A stretch of DNA of 15,574 bases from assembly GCA_946481265.1 (NCBI GenBank), contig CAMLNE010000055.1:1-15574 (forward strand), in the 5' to 3' direction. The DNA comes from an uncultured Panacagrimonas sp. GTDB taxonomy: Bacteria > Pseudomonadota > Gammaproteobacteria > Nevskiales > Nevskiaceae. A model generated the notes under the pieces. The model was not told where the DNA came from. It was given only the letters and a program-made list of their open reading frames with translations, and made no database searches. Made by a program: the position numbers and the translations under genes. This document shows, one piece after another, positions 1-7,963 of the stretch; within the stretch, counting starts at the first letter, position 1, and every line of letters starts with the position of its first letter.

Positions 1-1645
1 AGCCGTCCCGCAACCAGCGCTGCAGTTGCGGGTGGTCGGGCTGGTGGGTCTGCACGATCACTTCGCCCGCGGTTTCGCCCCGTCCGGCACGACCGGTCAC
101 CTGGGTGAGCAGTTGTCCCATGCGCTCCACGGCGCGGAAATCCGAGCTGTAGAGCGACTGGTCGGCATCCACCACGCCGACCAGCGTCAGCCCTTCGAAG
201 TCATGGCCCTTGGCCAGCATCTGCGTACCGACCAGGATGCGGATCTGCCGCGAGCGGATGTCCTTGAGCAGCCGTTCGAGCTCACCGGCCTTGCGGGTGC
301 GGTCGGAGTCGATGCGTTCCACGCGCATGTCCGGAAAGATCCTGCGCAAGCCGTCTTCCACGCGCTCGGTCCCCTGGCCGACCGGGATCAGGTCCATACC
401 TGCGCACTGCCCACAGCGCAGCGGTACACGGTTCTCGCTGCCGCAGTGATGGCAGAGCAACCGTGATCGCGAGCGGTGCAGCGTCATGCGTGCATCGCAA
501 TGCGGGCAGGGCGCCAGCCAGCCGCAGTCGTGGCAGAGCAGGCCGGGGGCGTACCCGCGGCGATTGACGAAGAGCAGGACCTGGCCGTCGGCCGCGAGGT
601 GGCGGGCGGCGGCATCCAGCAGCGGTGCGCCCAAGCCGTCCTTGAGTTTCGCGCCGCGCAGGTCGAGCAGGCGGATCGCCGGAAGCCGGCCGGCGCCCGC
701 GCGCGCCTGGAGTCGGAAGTGCGTGAAGCGCCCGCGCTGGGCGTTGTGCAGCGATTCGAGCGAGGGCGTCGCCGAACCCAACAGCACCGGCACTTCGGCG
801 CGCTGCGCGCGCACGATGGCGACGTCCCGTGCGCTGTAGCGGAAGCCCTCCTGCTGCTTGTACGAGGCGTCGTGCTCCTCGTCGATGACGATCAGTGCCA
901 GCTTCGGCAGCGGCAGGAACACCGCGGAGCGGGTGCCGACCACGACGGTGCAACGACCCTCGCGGGCCGCTTGCCAGGTGTCGGCCCGAACCTTCTCGGT
1001 GAGGCCCGAGTGAAAGACGGCCACGGCCGCACCGAACCGCTCGCGAAAACGCTCGACCAGTTGGGGTGTCAGGCCGATCTCCGGGGTCAGGACCAACGCC
1101 TGCCCCCCGCGGTCGACCACCGACTGCACGCGGTGCAGGTAGATCTCGGTCTTGCCGCTGCCGGTGACGCCCTCGATCAGATTGACGACGAATCCCGCGC
1201 CCTGACGCGCCAGGGCGTCGAGCACCTCGGCCTGTTCGGGTGTCGGATCCCGCTCCGGCGGGCGGGACTCGTCGGCCGTGGCCGCATCTTTTTTCTTCGC
1301 AGGGCGGCGTCGTGCGCCCGCGGCCGGGGGTTTGCGCAGCGCGGTGGGCAACGCCGCGGCCAGCACCTCGCCGATCGGATGCCGGTAGTAGTCCGCGGCC
1401 CAGAGGCAGAGCTGCAACAGGTCCGGCCCCAGAACGGGGCATGGATCGAGGAGCGCAGTGAGGGGCCGGCACTGGATCTCGTCGTCAGCGGCCGGCTCCG
1501 TGCCAAGAACGACGCCGACAACCTGCCTGCGCCCCAGCGGAACCTGTACCAGGGCCCCCGGAAATACGGGAAAGGCCCCCGGAAGGTAATCCAGCGCATG
1601 AAAGAAAGGCGCCGGAACCGCGACCTTGATCCGCTGTTCCGTCAT
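1..1645 (-). CDS. priA: Primosomal protein N' (PriA helicase), C-terminus cut by window edge
   Basis: PriA is a 3'-to-5' superfamily 2 DNA helicase that recognises stalled or repaired forks and reloads the replicative helicase through PriB/DnaT or PriC. The reading frame is open from the ATG at 1645 to the edge, giving 548 residues of a family usually near 730; the missing part is the C-terminal end. Visible parts are an N-terminal DNA-binding region (MTEQRIKVAVPAPF), Walker A VTGSGKTE (residues 160-167, K165), the DEEH box (255-258), and a zinc-binding insertion with eight cysteines (C371, C374, C380, C383, C398, C401, C411, C414). After these come helicase lobe 2 motifs such as GTQMLAKGHDF and TGRAGR. 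The frame is consistent at the start, at Walker A and at the edge, so I see no frameshift. It is divergent from glnK, and a DnaA-box match sits 11 bp upstream of its start codon. Confidence 0.97.
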   Translation of the reverse strand, partial: MTEQRIKVAVPAPFFHALDYLPGAFPVFPGALVQVPLGRRQVVGVVLGTEPAADDEIQCRPLTALLDPCPVLGPDLLQLCLWAADYYRHPIGEVLAAALPTALRKPPAAGARRRPAKKKDAATADESRPPERDPTPEQAEVLDALARQGAGFVVNLIEGVTGSGKTEIYLHRVQSVVDRGGQALVLTPEIGLTPQLVERFRERFGAAVAVFHSGLTEKVRADTWQAAREGRCTVVVGTRSAVFLPLPKLALIVIDEEHDASYKQQEGFRYSARDVAIVRAQRAEVPVLLGSATPSLESLHNAQRGRFTHFRLQARAGAGRLPAIRLLDLRGAKLKDGLGAPLLDAAARHLAADGQVLLFVNRRGYAPGLLCHDCGWLAPCPHCDARMTLHRSRSRLLCHHCGSENRVPLRCGQCAGMDLIPVGQGTERVEDGLRRIFPDMRVERIDSDRTRKAGELERLLKDIRSRQIRILVGTQMLAKGHDFEGLTLVGVVDADQSLYSSDFRAVERMGQLLTQVTGRAGRGETAGEVIVQTHQPDHPQLQRWLRDG

Positions 1646-1655
1646 GGTGCAGAGC

Positions 1656-1664
1656 TGTGCATAA
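1656..1664 (-). promoter_or_regulatory. DnaA-box match TTATGCACA upstream of priA
   Basis: The minus strand reads TTATGCACA, a perfect match to the DnaA-box consensus TTATNCACA. It ends 11 bp before the priA start codon, where a bound protein could affect priA transcription or early elongation. A single 9-mer match can occur by chance. The second identical copy in the same gap makes it worth recording. Confidence 0.4.
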
Positions 1665-1755
1665 CTTTGTGTATCGGCGATCTGGCCCGTTCAGGAAAAG
1701 CAAGCCCGAGATTGCGAACGGTTTGCTGGACGCAGCAAATACCCATAAATAAAAA

Positions 1756-1770
1756 CTTATGAAACATAAG
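1756..1770. promoter_or_regulatory. Palindrome CTTATG-AAA-CATAAG in an AT-rich patch
   Basis: This perfect 6-3-6 inverted repeat lies in the most AT-rich part of the window (about 1733-1790). It sits between divergent genes, about 110 bp upstream of priA. The position and symmetry suit a dimeric regulator operator or a promoter region for priA. I cannot assign a regulator. Confidence 0.3.
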
Positions 1771-1842
1771 CATGCAGAAAAATTGCAACAACGTGACGAG
1801 CGCGTGTCTTGACGTGACATTCGTGCTGTGACCGCCCTTGCG

Positions 1843-1851
1843 TGTGCATAA
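1843..1851 (-). promoter_or_regulatory. Second DnaA-box match TTATGCACA in the priA-glnK gap
   Basis: This is an identical 9-mer in the same orientation, 187 bp from the first copy. A near match, TTCTGCACA (one mismatch), lies on the plus strand at 2042-2050. Function is not shown. These could act as DnaA regulatory or titration sites, or be chance. Confidence 0.35.
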
Positions 1852-1951
1852 GTCCCCGGCTCCGGCAGCCCTGATTCGCACTGCACGAGCAAGCGGTCGC
1901 GTGGACGGCGCCTTACCGGAACAACGGGCGATCCTTCTTGCGGCCTCCTGA

Positions 1952-1968
1952 TGCACCGCGATGGTGCA
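1952..1968. promoter_or_regulatory. NtrC (GlnG) binding site upstream of glnK-amtB
   Basis: The sequence TGCACC-GCGAT-GGTGCA matches the enterobacterial NtrC consensus TGCACY-N5-RGTGCA at every fixed base and is a perfect 6-5-6 inverted repeat. Its centre lies about 84 bp upstream of the start site predicted from the sigma-54 promoter, a normal distance for an enhancer. It implies activation of glnK-amtB under nitrogen limitation by phosphorylated NtrC. Confidence 0.85.
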
Positions 1969-2017
1969 AGAGCGGCCCGCCGGGGCCCCAATCGCAAGGA
2001 ATCCCCTCGCCAGCGGT

Positions 2018-2033
2018 TGGCATGCTCCGTGCT
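2018..2033 (+). promoter_or_regulatory. Sigma-54 (-24/-12) promoter of glnK-amtB
   Basis: TGGCATGCTCCGTGCT fits the RpoN consensus TGGCACG-N4-TTGCW. The invariant GG (2019-2020) and GC (2031-2032) are separated by exactly 10 bp. The predicted start is near 2044, leaving a leader of about 73 nt before the glnK ATG. With the NtrC site upstream this gives a complete nitrogen-regulated promoter. Confidence 0.85.
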
Positions 2034-2101
2034 TTTTCGCCTTCTGCACAAGGCCGGCATCCCCGGTTTAGAGCATGTTCATGTGCTCATCTGCTTCTTG
2101 A

Positions 2102-2455
<354 letters not shown>

Positions 2456-2529
2456 GCGCCGGCACGGCAAGCGGGCGATCGCACGGGGCGCGTCCTGCGC
2501 CAGGAATGGATTCGTTTCAAGGGAGAAAC

Positions 2530-3954
2530 ATGATGATTCGTCGAGCAACATTGAGTCTGCTGCTGGCCATGGGATGTGGCCTTGCAGCACCAGTCTGGGC
2601 CCAGGAGGGCGTCACGCCCACGGAGCCCGTCGCGGAGACCGTGGACAGTGCGGCGCCCGCGGCCGCCATCGAGGCGCCCGCCGAGGCCGCGAGCGCGGCA
2701 CCCATGCTGGACAGCGGTGATACCGCCTGGATGATCGTGGCCACGGTGCTGGTGCTGTTCATGACCATCCCCGGCCTGTCGCTGTTCTATGCCGGCATGG
2801 TCCGGTCCAAGAACGTGCTGTCCGTGATGATGCAGTGCTTCGCCATCTGTTCGATGATGTCCGTGGTGTGGGTGGTATACGGCTACAGCCTGGCGTTCGA
2901 CACCACCGGAATGGAAGCCGGCGTGCTGAACCTGTCCAGCGTCATCGGCGGCTTCGACAAGGTGTTCCTGTCGGGCCTGACGCTCGAGAGTCTGACGATG
3001 ACGATTCCCGAATCGGTGTTCGTCACCTTCCAGATGACCTTCGCCATCATCACCCCGGCACTGATCGTCGGCGCCTTCGCCGAACGCATGAAATTCGCGT
3101 CGATGCTCCTCTTCATGCTGCTGTGGGGCACCTTCTGCTACTTCCCGATGGTGCACATGGTGTGGAGCGGTGACGGCGCGCTGATGTGGGACTGGGGCGT
3201 GCTCGACTTCGCGGGTGGAACAGTCGTGCACATCAACGCCGGTATCGCGGGCCTGGTGGCGGCGCTGGTGCTCGGCAAGCGTCGCGGATACGGCGTCACC
3301 CACATGCCGCCGAACAACCTCGGCTACACCGTGATGGGCGCGAGCATGCTGTGGGTGGGCTGGTTCGGCTTCAACGCGGGTTCGGCGATCTCGGCCGGGT
3401 TCTCGGCGGGCATGGCGATGCTGGTCACGCAGGTCGCCACGGCGGCTGCGGCACTGGGCTGGATGTTCTCGGAGTGGGTGATGCACCGGAAGGCCTCGGT
3501 CCTGGGCATCGCTTCCGGAGCGGTGGCAGGCCTGGTCGCCATCACGCCGGCGTCCGGTACGGTCGGGCCCGCTGGGGCGCTGGTCATCGGTGCGCTGTCC
3601 GGTGTGATCTGCTTCCTGGCTTCCACCAGGCTGAAGAAGGCGCTGGGTTACGACGACTCGCTCGACGTGTTCGGAGTCCACGCGGTGGGCGGCATCGTTG
3701 GCGCCATCCTGACCGGCGTGTTCGCCTTCCCGTCCTTCGGTGGGGTGTGGTCGCCGGGTGAGGGCGCGACGGTCGCGTCGCAGGTCTGGATCCAGACCAA
3801 GAGCGTCCTGTTCACGATCGTCTATACCGGCGTGCTGAGCTACATCCTGCTCAAGCTGACGTCTCTGCTCACCGGCGGTCTGCGCGTCACCGAGGAGGGC
3901 GAGACCGAAGGCCTGGACGTCAATCAGCACAACGAACGCGGTTACATCCTCTGA
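2530..3954 (+). CDS. amtB: Ammonium transporter AmtB with signal peptide
   Basis: This is a 474-residue inner-membrane ammonium channel of the Amt/Mep/Rh family. I chose the ATG at 2530 because AAGGGAG (2519-2525) sits in front of it; an in-frame ATG 24 bp upstream has no such site. A signal peptide ends at about VWA-Q (after A24). An Ala/Glu-rich linker follows, and the channel begins near D64 (DTAWMIVATVLVLFMTIPG). The pore twin histidines are seen as H209 (MVHMVW) and H384 (GVHAVGG). The segment TPALIVGAFAERMKF carries the Amt signature. The C-terminal tail GLDVNQHNERGY is the cytoplasmic region that contacts GlnK. It is cotranscribed with glnK and ends before a strong terminator. Confidence 0.96.
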   Translation: MMIRRATLSLLLAMGCGLAAPVWAQEGVTPTEPVAETVDSAAPAAAIEAPAEAASAAPMLDSGDTAWMIVATVLVLFMTIPGLSLFYAGMVRSKNVLSVMMQCFAICSMMSVVWVVYGYSLAFDTTGMEAGVLNLSSVIGGFDKVFLSGLTLESLTMTIPESVFVTFQMTFAIITPALIVGAFAERMKFASMLLFMLLWGTFCYFPMVHMVWSGDGALMWDWGVLDFAGGTVVHINAGIAGLVAALVLGKRRGYGVTHMPPNNLGYTVMGASMLWVGWFGFNAGSAISAGFSAGMAMLVTQVATAAAALGWMFSEWVMHRKASVLGIASGAVAGLVAITPASGTVGPAGALVIGALSGVICFLASTRLKKALGYDDSLDVFGVHAVGGIVGAILTGVFAFPSFGGVWSPGEGATVASQVWIQTKSVLFTIVYTGVLSYILLKLTSLLTGGLRVTEEGETEGLDVNQHNERGYIL

Positions 3955-4020
3955 GATGCGAGGCCGGCCGCCGCTACCGGCGTCCGGCCCCGCAATACGG
4001 GAACCAAGGGGTGTTGTATT

Positions 4021-4050
4021 GGGGCGGGTCGGAAACGATCCGCCCCTTTT
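4021..4050 (+). terminator. Intrinsic terminator of glnK-amtB
   Basis: An 11-bp stem (GGGGCGGGTCG / CGATCCGCCCC, with one G-U pair) closes a GAAA tetraloop and is followed at once by TTTT. It starts 66 bp after the amtB stop. This is the clearest terminator in the window and separates the nitrogen operon from the permease unit. Confidence 0.92.
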
Positions 4051-4180
4051 CTTGTGGTACTTCGGCGATGTATCCGGATGGGCGGGCAACAGGGCTGGTC
4101 ATGGCGCCGCCACGCGACGGGGCACCGGCGCCGACGTCCCAGGGCCGAGCCATGCGGAACGTCCGCGGTCCGCAGTCGAT

Positions 4181-4210
4181 TTCCCTGAAGCGACCAGACA
4201 GGCGTATTTT
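4181..4210 (+). promoter_or_regulatory. Weak sigma-70-like promoter candidate for the RND permease unit
   Basis: TTCCCT (4181-4186) and TATTTT (4205-4210) are separated by 18 bp in the 240-bp gap between the amtB terminator and the permease start. The -35 match is poor. A promoter must lie somewhere in this gap because of the terminator upstream, but this exact placement is uncertain. I see no other feature in the gap. Confidence 0.25.
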
Positions 4211-4288
4211 GCGGCCACGCGTGCGGGCGGCCCGGGGGGCAGGAAAGGGCGGGACGCACTTAGAACGAGAATCGGGGGAGAACCAGGG

Positions 4289-6895
4289 ATGCATGGGGAC
4301 GCACGGGGCGCTTTCTCGCAGCTGTTCATCCGCATCACCGAGCCGATCGTTTTCGGCAAGCGGCCGCGCACGCTGATCGTGATATTCCTCATGACGCTGT
4401 TCATGGGATGGCACGCGTCGCATCTGAAGCTCGACACCGGCTTCGAGAAGCAGTTGCCGCTGGGACATCCCTACATCCAGGTGTTCAAGCAGTACCAGAA
4501 GCAGTTCGGTGGCGCGAACCTGGTGCTCTTCGCCCTGATGCGCAAGGAGGGCGCATCGGACGAGGATCTCTACGAGCCCGAATTCATGGCCACGCTCAAG
4601 GCGCTGACCAATGCGGTGTTCTTCACGCCCGGCATGGATCGCACACGCGTCAGCTCGCTGTTCACCCCGGACGTCCGCTACGTGGAGGTGCGCGAGGAGG
4701 GCCTGTACGGCGGCAACGTGATCCCTGCCGACTATGCGCCCACCGAGGAGATGCTCACCCGGGTGCGCTCCAACGTGACCACGGCCAAGGTGCTGGGACG
4801 GCTGGTGGCGAACGATCAGACCGGGGCGATGGTGTTCTCGGAACTGCTCGAACAGGATCCGGTCACCGGAGAGAAGCTGGACTACGTCAAGACGGCGGCG
4901 CTGATCGAGGATGTGCGCCAGCGCTTTACCAACCCGAAGATGTTCGAGTACCGGCTCAAGGCCGACAGCCCGCCGCTGAAGGCGGGGGATGTGGCGACGA
5001 TCGGATACAGCGATCCGCGTGCGTGGAACTTCCGGTTCCAGGACGTCGAGTTCACCGTCCGGCCCGAAGGCGGCGACAAGCAGGTGCGCACGCTCAAGGG
5101 CGCGGACTTCGAGATTGCCGAGGTCGACAATCCCGACTACAACGACGGCATCGACATCCACATCGTCGGCTTCGCCAAGGTGGTCGGCGATATCGCCAGC
5201 GCCTCGTTCGAGGTGGTGGGATTCTTCGCGCTGACCATCTTCCTGGTCTGGGTGATCCTGTGGTGGTACACGGGGTCCGGCCTGATCGCACTGCTGCCGC
5301 TGTCCTGCGGCATCCTCGCGGTGGTGTGGGAGCTGGGCATCCTTCACCTGTTCGGCTTTGGCCTGGACCCGTTCGCGATTCTCGTCCCCTTCCTGGTCCT
5401 CGCGATCAGCGTCAGCCACGGCATCCAGATCACCAGCTTCTGGCTCTACGAGGTCGCGGACCATGGGCTCAACAGCCTGGACGCCTCGCGCGCGACCTAC
5501 CGCCGGCTGGTGATACCGGGCATCACCGCACTGCTCACCAATGTGGTCGGCTTCGGCACCATCCTGCTGATCCCGGTCGGGATCGTGCAGGAGATGGCGA
5601 TCAACGCGATGTTCGGCCTGATCGCGGTGATCGTGTGCAAGAAGATCCTGCTGCCATGCCTGCTCTCCTACGCCAGGCTCGGCGATCCGCTGCGATTCCG
5701 CGAACATCAGCGCCGGCGCGACGCCGCGTTCATGCCGGTCTGGCGCGGCCTGTCGGTCATCACCGACAAGCCGGTGGCCGCCGTGGTGCTGCTCCTGGCG
5801 GTGGCGAGCTGGGGCTGGGCGGAATGGGTATCGAAGGACCTCAAGATCGGCGAGCTACACGATGGTGTGCCGGAGCTGCGCCCGGACTCCCGCTACAACC
5901 GCGACTCGGCGAGGATCGCCAGCGAATTCTCCATCGGCGTCGACGTGATAAAGGTCATCGCCCAGAACAAGGCGGATGGCTGCATCGATCACCGCGTGAT
6001 GGAAACGATCGACCGGTTTGCCTGGCGCATGCAGAACACCAGTGGCGTGCAGTCCACGCTGTCGATGCCGCAGGTCGCCAAGATCGTCTACAACGCCTTT
6101 TCCGAAGGCAATCCGAAGTTCATGGTGCTGCCGCGCGAGTCCGGCGCGCTGGTGCTCGCCGGCCAGCAGTTCCCGACGTCCAGCGGCCTGCTGAATTCCG
6201 ACTGCAGCGCCATGCCGGTGTTCATCTTCACGGCCGATCACAAGGCCGAGACCATCGACCACGTGATCGCGGCGGTGGAGAAATTCATCGTAGAGGAAGG
6301 CGAGGCCTCGCCGGTGAATTTCGCCCTGGCCACCGGCAATGTCGGCGTGATGGCGGCCACCAATGACGTGATCGAGCAGACCGAGCGCATGGTGCTGTTC
6401 TGGTTGTACCTGTGCATCGGCCTCTGCGTCTGGGCCTCGTTTCGTAGCCTGGCCGGCGTGGTCTGCGTGCTGGTGCCGCTGGCCCTGGTCTCGGTGTTCA
6501 CCTATGCGGTGATGGTCTTCCTCGACATCGGCGTGAAGGTCTCGACCCTGCCGGTGGCGGCATTCGCGGCGGGCATCGGCGTGGACTACGGCATCTACAT
6601 CTACAGCGTGTTCGAGGAATGCGTGATGGAAAAGCGGATGAACCTGCGCCGCGCCTACGAGCAGACGTTGCACCAGACCGGCAAGGCGGTGATCGTCACG
6701 GCGCTGGCGTTGGCGGCCAGCGTCTGCACCTGGCTGCTGTCAGGTCTCCAGTTCCAGGTCGACATGGGCATCCTGCTGACCATCATGTTCCTCGCCAACG
6801 CGGTGGCGGCGGTGATCCTGCTGCCCGCCTTTGCCGCCTTCCTGCTCAAGCCGCCGGCGCCTGACACGGCGCCGGCCGCGACGGTGCCGGCATGA
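4289..6895 (+). CDS. RND/MMPL-superfamily permease (12-helix exporter)
   Basis: This 868-residue inner-membrane transporter has the two-fold RND layout. TM1 is at about 28-44, followed by a large periplasmic loop (about 45-307) and five helices (about 308-460). TM7 is at about 495-513, followed by a second periplasmic loop to about 700 and five C-terminal helices. It resembles the single-component lipid- or hydrophobe-handling RND group (MMPL and HpnN-like) more than the AcrB drug pumps. The second half carries the proton-relay type motif GIGVDYGIY with D766. The equivalent TM4 motif in the first half is AISVSHGIQ with H377 and no acid. The ATG at 4289 follows GGGGGAG; the frame is open further upstream, but that stretch crosses the amtB terminator. 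The stop overlaps the next gene (ATGA, 6892-6895). Substrate unknown. Confidence 0.88.
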   Translation: MHGDARGAFSQLFIRITEPIVFGKRPRTLIVIFLMTLFMGWHASHLKLDTGFEKQLPLGHPYIQVFKQYQKQFGGANLVLFALMRKEGASDEDLYEPEFMATLKALTNAVFFTPGMDRTRVSSLFTPDVRYVEVREEGLYGGNVIPADYAPTEEMLTRVRSNVTTAKVLGRLVANDQTGAMVFSELLEQDPVTGEKLDYVKTAALIEDVRQRFTNPKMFEYRLKADSPPLKAGDVATIGYSDPRAWNFRFQDVEFTVRPEGGDKQVRTLKGADFEIAEVDNPDYNDGIDIHIVGFAKVVGDIASASFEVVGFFALTIFLVWVILWWYTGSGLIALLPLSCGILAVVWELGILHLFGFGLDPFAILVPFLVLAISVSHGIQITSFWLYEVADHGLNSLDASRATYRRLVIPGITALLTNVVGFGTILLIPVGIVQEMAINAMFGLIAVIVCKKILLPCLLSYARLGDPLRFREHQRRRDAAFMPVWRGLSVITDKPVAAVVLLLAVASWGWAEWVSKDLKIGELHDGVPELRPDSRYNRDSARIASEFSIGVDVIKVIAQNKADGCIDHRVMETIDRFAWRMQNTSGVQSTLSMPQVAKIVYNAFSEGNPKFMVLPRESGALVLAGQQFPTSSGLLNSDCSAMPVFIFTADHKAETIDHVIAAVEKFIVEEGEASPVNFALATGNVGVMAATNDVIEQTERMVLFWLYLCIGLCVWASFRSLAGVVCVLVPLALVSVFTYAVMVFLDIGVKVSTLPVAAFAAGIGVDYGIYIYSVFEECVMEKRMNLRRAYEQTLHQTGKAVIVTALALAASVCTWLLSGLQFQVDMGILLTIMFLANAVAAVILLPAFAAFLLKPPAPDTAPAATVPA

Positions 6896-7872
6896 GCACG
6901 CGCAGCAGCGTGACCAGGGTGCTCGGCGTCTTCGCGATTGCCGGGCTGCTTTGCCTGGGCCATGTGCGGGCCCAGGAGGCGGAGGAGGCGGCGACGCCGG
7001 TCAAGGCGCGCCCTGCCGAGATCGCACGATTGGCGGCGCACAGCCTGCTGCTCGGTATCGCGCGTGCGGGCGACACGCTGGTAGCCGTGGGCGATCGCGG
7101 CAACATCCTGCTGTCCAGCGACGGACGCAGCTGGAAGCAGGTGCCGGTGCCGGTGAACGTGACGCTGACCGCCGTGGCGTTCGCCGATGCGAAGAACGGC
7201 TGGGCGGTCGGCCACGACGCGACCGTCCTGCATACCGGCGACGCCGGAACGAGCTGGACACTGCAGCAGTTCAAGCCGGGGGAGGCGGAGCCCCTGCTCA
7301 ATGTGTTCGCGATCGACGCGCAGAACGCGTTCGGCATCGGCGCCTACGGCCTGTTCCTGCGGACCGTCGATGGTGGCGCAAGCTGGACCGAGGTGGACGC
7401 GCCGGCGATGCGTGAGGACGGGCTTCACCTCAACAGCCTGATCCGGCTGGGCGATGGCAGCCTGTTCATGGCGGGCGAGACCGGCCTGGCCGGAATCAGC
7501 GCGGACGGCGCGACCTGGGAGCGCCTCGCGATCCCCTACGAGGGCTCGCTTTTCGGCGCGCTGCCGCACGGCGACAAGGGCGCACTGGTATTCGGCCTGC
7601 GCGGCAACGTGCTGCTGAGTGAGGACGTGCGCGCAGGGACGTGGACGCCGGTGGACATCGGCACGGTGCAGTCGATGTTCGGGGGGACTCTGCTGCCGGA
7701 TGGCCGCGCGGTCCTGGTCGGTTCGGACGGCGAGATCGTCTACGTGGGCATCGACGGCAAGGCGCAGCGCGCGCCGCCCGCGGCCGGCTCGTTGTCCGGC
7801 GTGCTGCCGCTGGACCAGCACCTGCAACTGGTCGGCGAGAACGGCGTGACCCGCGTCGGGATCATGCCCTGA
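6892..7872 (+). CDS. Exported YCF48/BNR-type beta-propeller protein
   Basis: This 326-residue protein has a signal peptide with likely cleavage at VRA-Q (after A27). It then carries repeated blades of the form GDRGNILLSSDGRSW, GHDATVLHTGDAGTSW and GAYGLFLRTVDGGASW. This Gly-Asp/Asp-Gly-x-Ser-Trp pattern is seen in YCF48/HCF136 (photosystem II assembly factor-like) and BNR repeats. In non-phototrophs such proteins are found beside RND/MMPL permeases, and a periplasmic partner role is inferred. Its ATG overlaps the permease stop by 4 bp, so the two are probably translationally coupled. No catalytic residues are apparent. A sialidase reading of the BNR repeats is not supported, because the fold recurs in many non-enzymes. 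Confidence 0.85.
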   Translation: MSTRSSVTRVLGVFAIAGLLCLGHVRAQEAEEAATPVKARPAEIARLAAHSLLLGIARAGDTLVAVGDRGNILLSSDGRSWKQVPVPVNVTLTAVAFADAKNGWAVGHDATVLHTGDAGTSWTLQQFKPGEAEPLLNVFAIDAQNAFGIGAYGLFLRTVDGGASWTEVDAPAMREDGLHLNSLIRLGDGSLFMAGETGLAGISADGATWERLAIPYEGSLFGALPHGDKGALVFGLRGNVLLSEDVRAGTWTPVDIGTVQSMFGGTLLPDGRAVLVGSDGEIVYVGIDGKAQRAPPAAGSLSGVLPLDQHLQLVGENGVTRVGIMP

Positions 7873-7896
7873 GGTGGCGGGGCCCGCGCGGTCGCA

Positions 7897-7905
7897 TGGT
7901 ATCTT
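7897..7905 (+). promoter_or_regulatory. Extended -10 candidate for the lipoprotein gene
   Basis: TGGTATCTT fits an extended -10 element (TGnTATnnT) with no recognisable -35 box. A start near 7912 would place the 7918-7940 hairpin at the very 5' end of the transcript. The gene could instead be read from the permease unit upstream. Confidence 0.28.
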
Positions 7906-7917
7906 TCGGCGCAACGA

Positions 7918-7940
7918 ACCCCGGCCCAGGTCGCCGGGGT
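7918..7940 (+). other. Hairpin in the leader of the lipoprotein gene
   Basis: ACCCCGGC (7918-7925) and GCCGGGGT (7933-7940) form a perfect 8-bp stem with a 7-nt loop. It lies between the propeller gene and the small lipoprotein gene. No U-tract follows, so it is not a standard intrinsic terminator. It could stabilise a processed mRNA end or trim read-through. Confidence 0.5.
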
Positions 7941-7963
7941 CCTGCCAACCCCTGGAGAACCCG

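Noticed and set aside
282..1472. Long minus-strand frame of 396 codons
   Set aside because: It overlaps priA in another frame on the same strand. Its translation is Arg/Gly/Pro-rich without motifs, while the priA frame carries all helicase and zinc motifs.
476..1762. Plus-strand frame of 428 codons opposite priA
   Set aside because: It is antisense to a clear priA gene and has no recognisable domains. Long antisense frames are expected at this GC content.
1646..1860. Replication origin suggested by DnaA boxes and an AT-rich patch
   Set aside because: Only two perfect boxes, no dnaA, dnaN, gidA or rpmH nearby, and the AT-rich stretch is short. A regulatory role is more likely.
3956..4288. 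N-terminal extension of the permease frame
   Set aside because: It runs through the amtB terminator, has no hydrophobic or conserved pattern, and the ATG at 4289 has a good ribosome site.
3974..5707. Minus-strand frame of 577 codons opposite the permease
   Set aside because: Antisense shadow with low-complexity composition and no motifs; the plus strand encodes a clear 12-helix permease.
4408..6366. Plus-strand frame of 652 codons inside the permease gene
   Set aside because: Same-strand out-of-frame shadow rich in Arg, Gly and Pro; no membrane segments or motifs.
6892..7872. Sialidase or other glycoside hydrolase suggested by BNR-like repeats
   Set aside because: The repeats are structural and no catalytic Arg triad, Asp or Tyr/Glu pattern is evident; linkage to an RND permease favours a YCF48-type partner protein.
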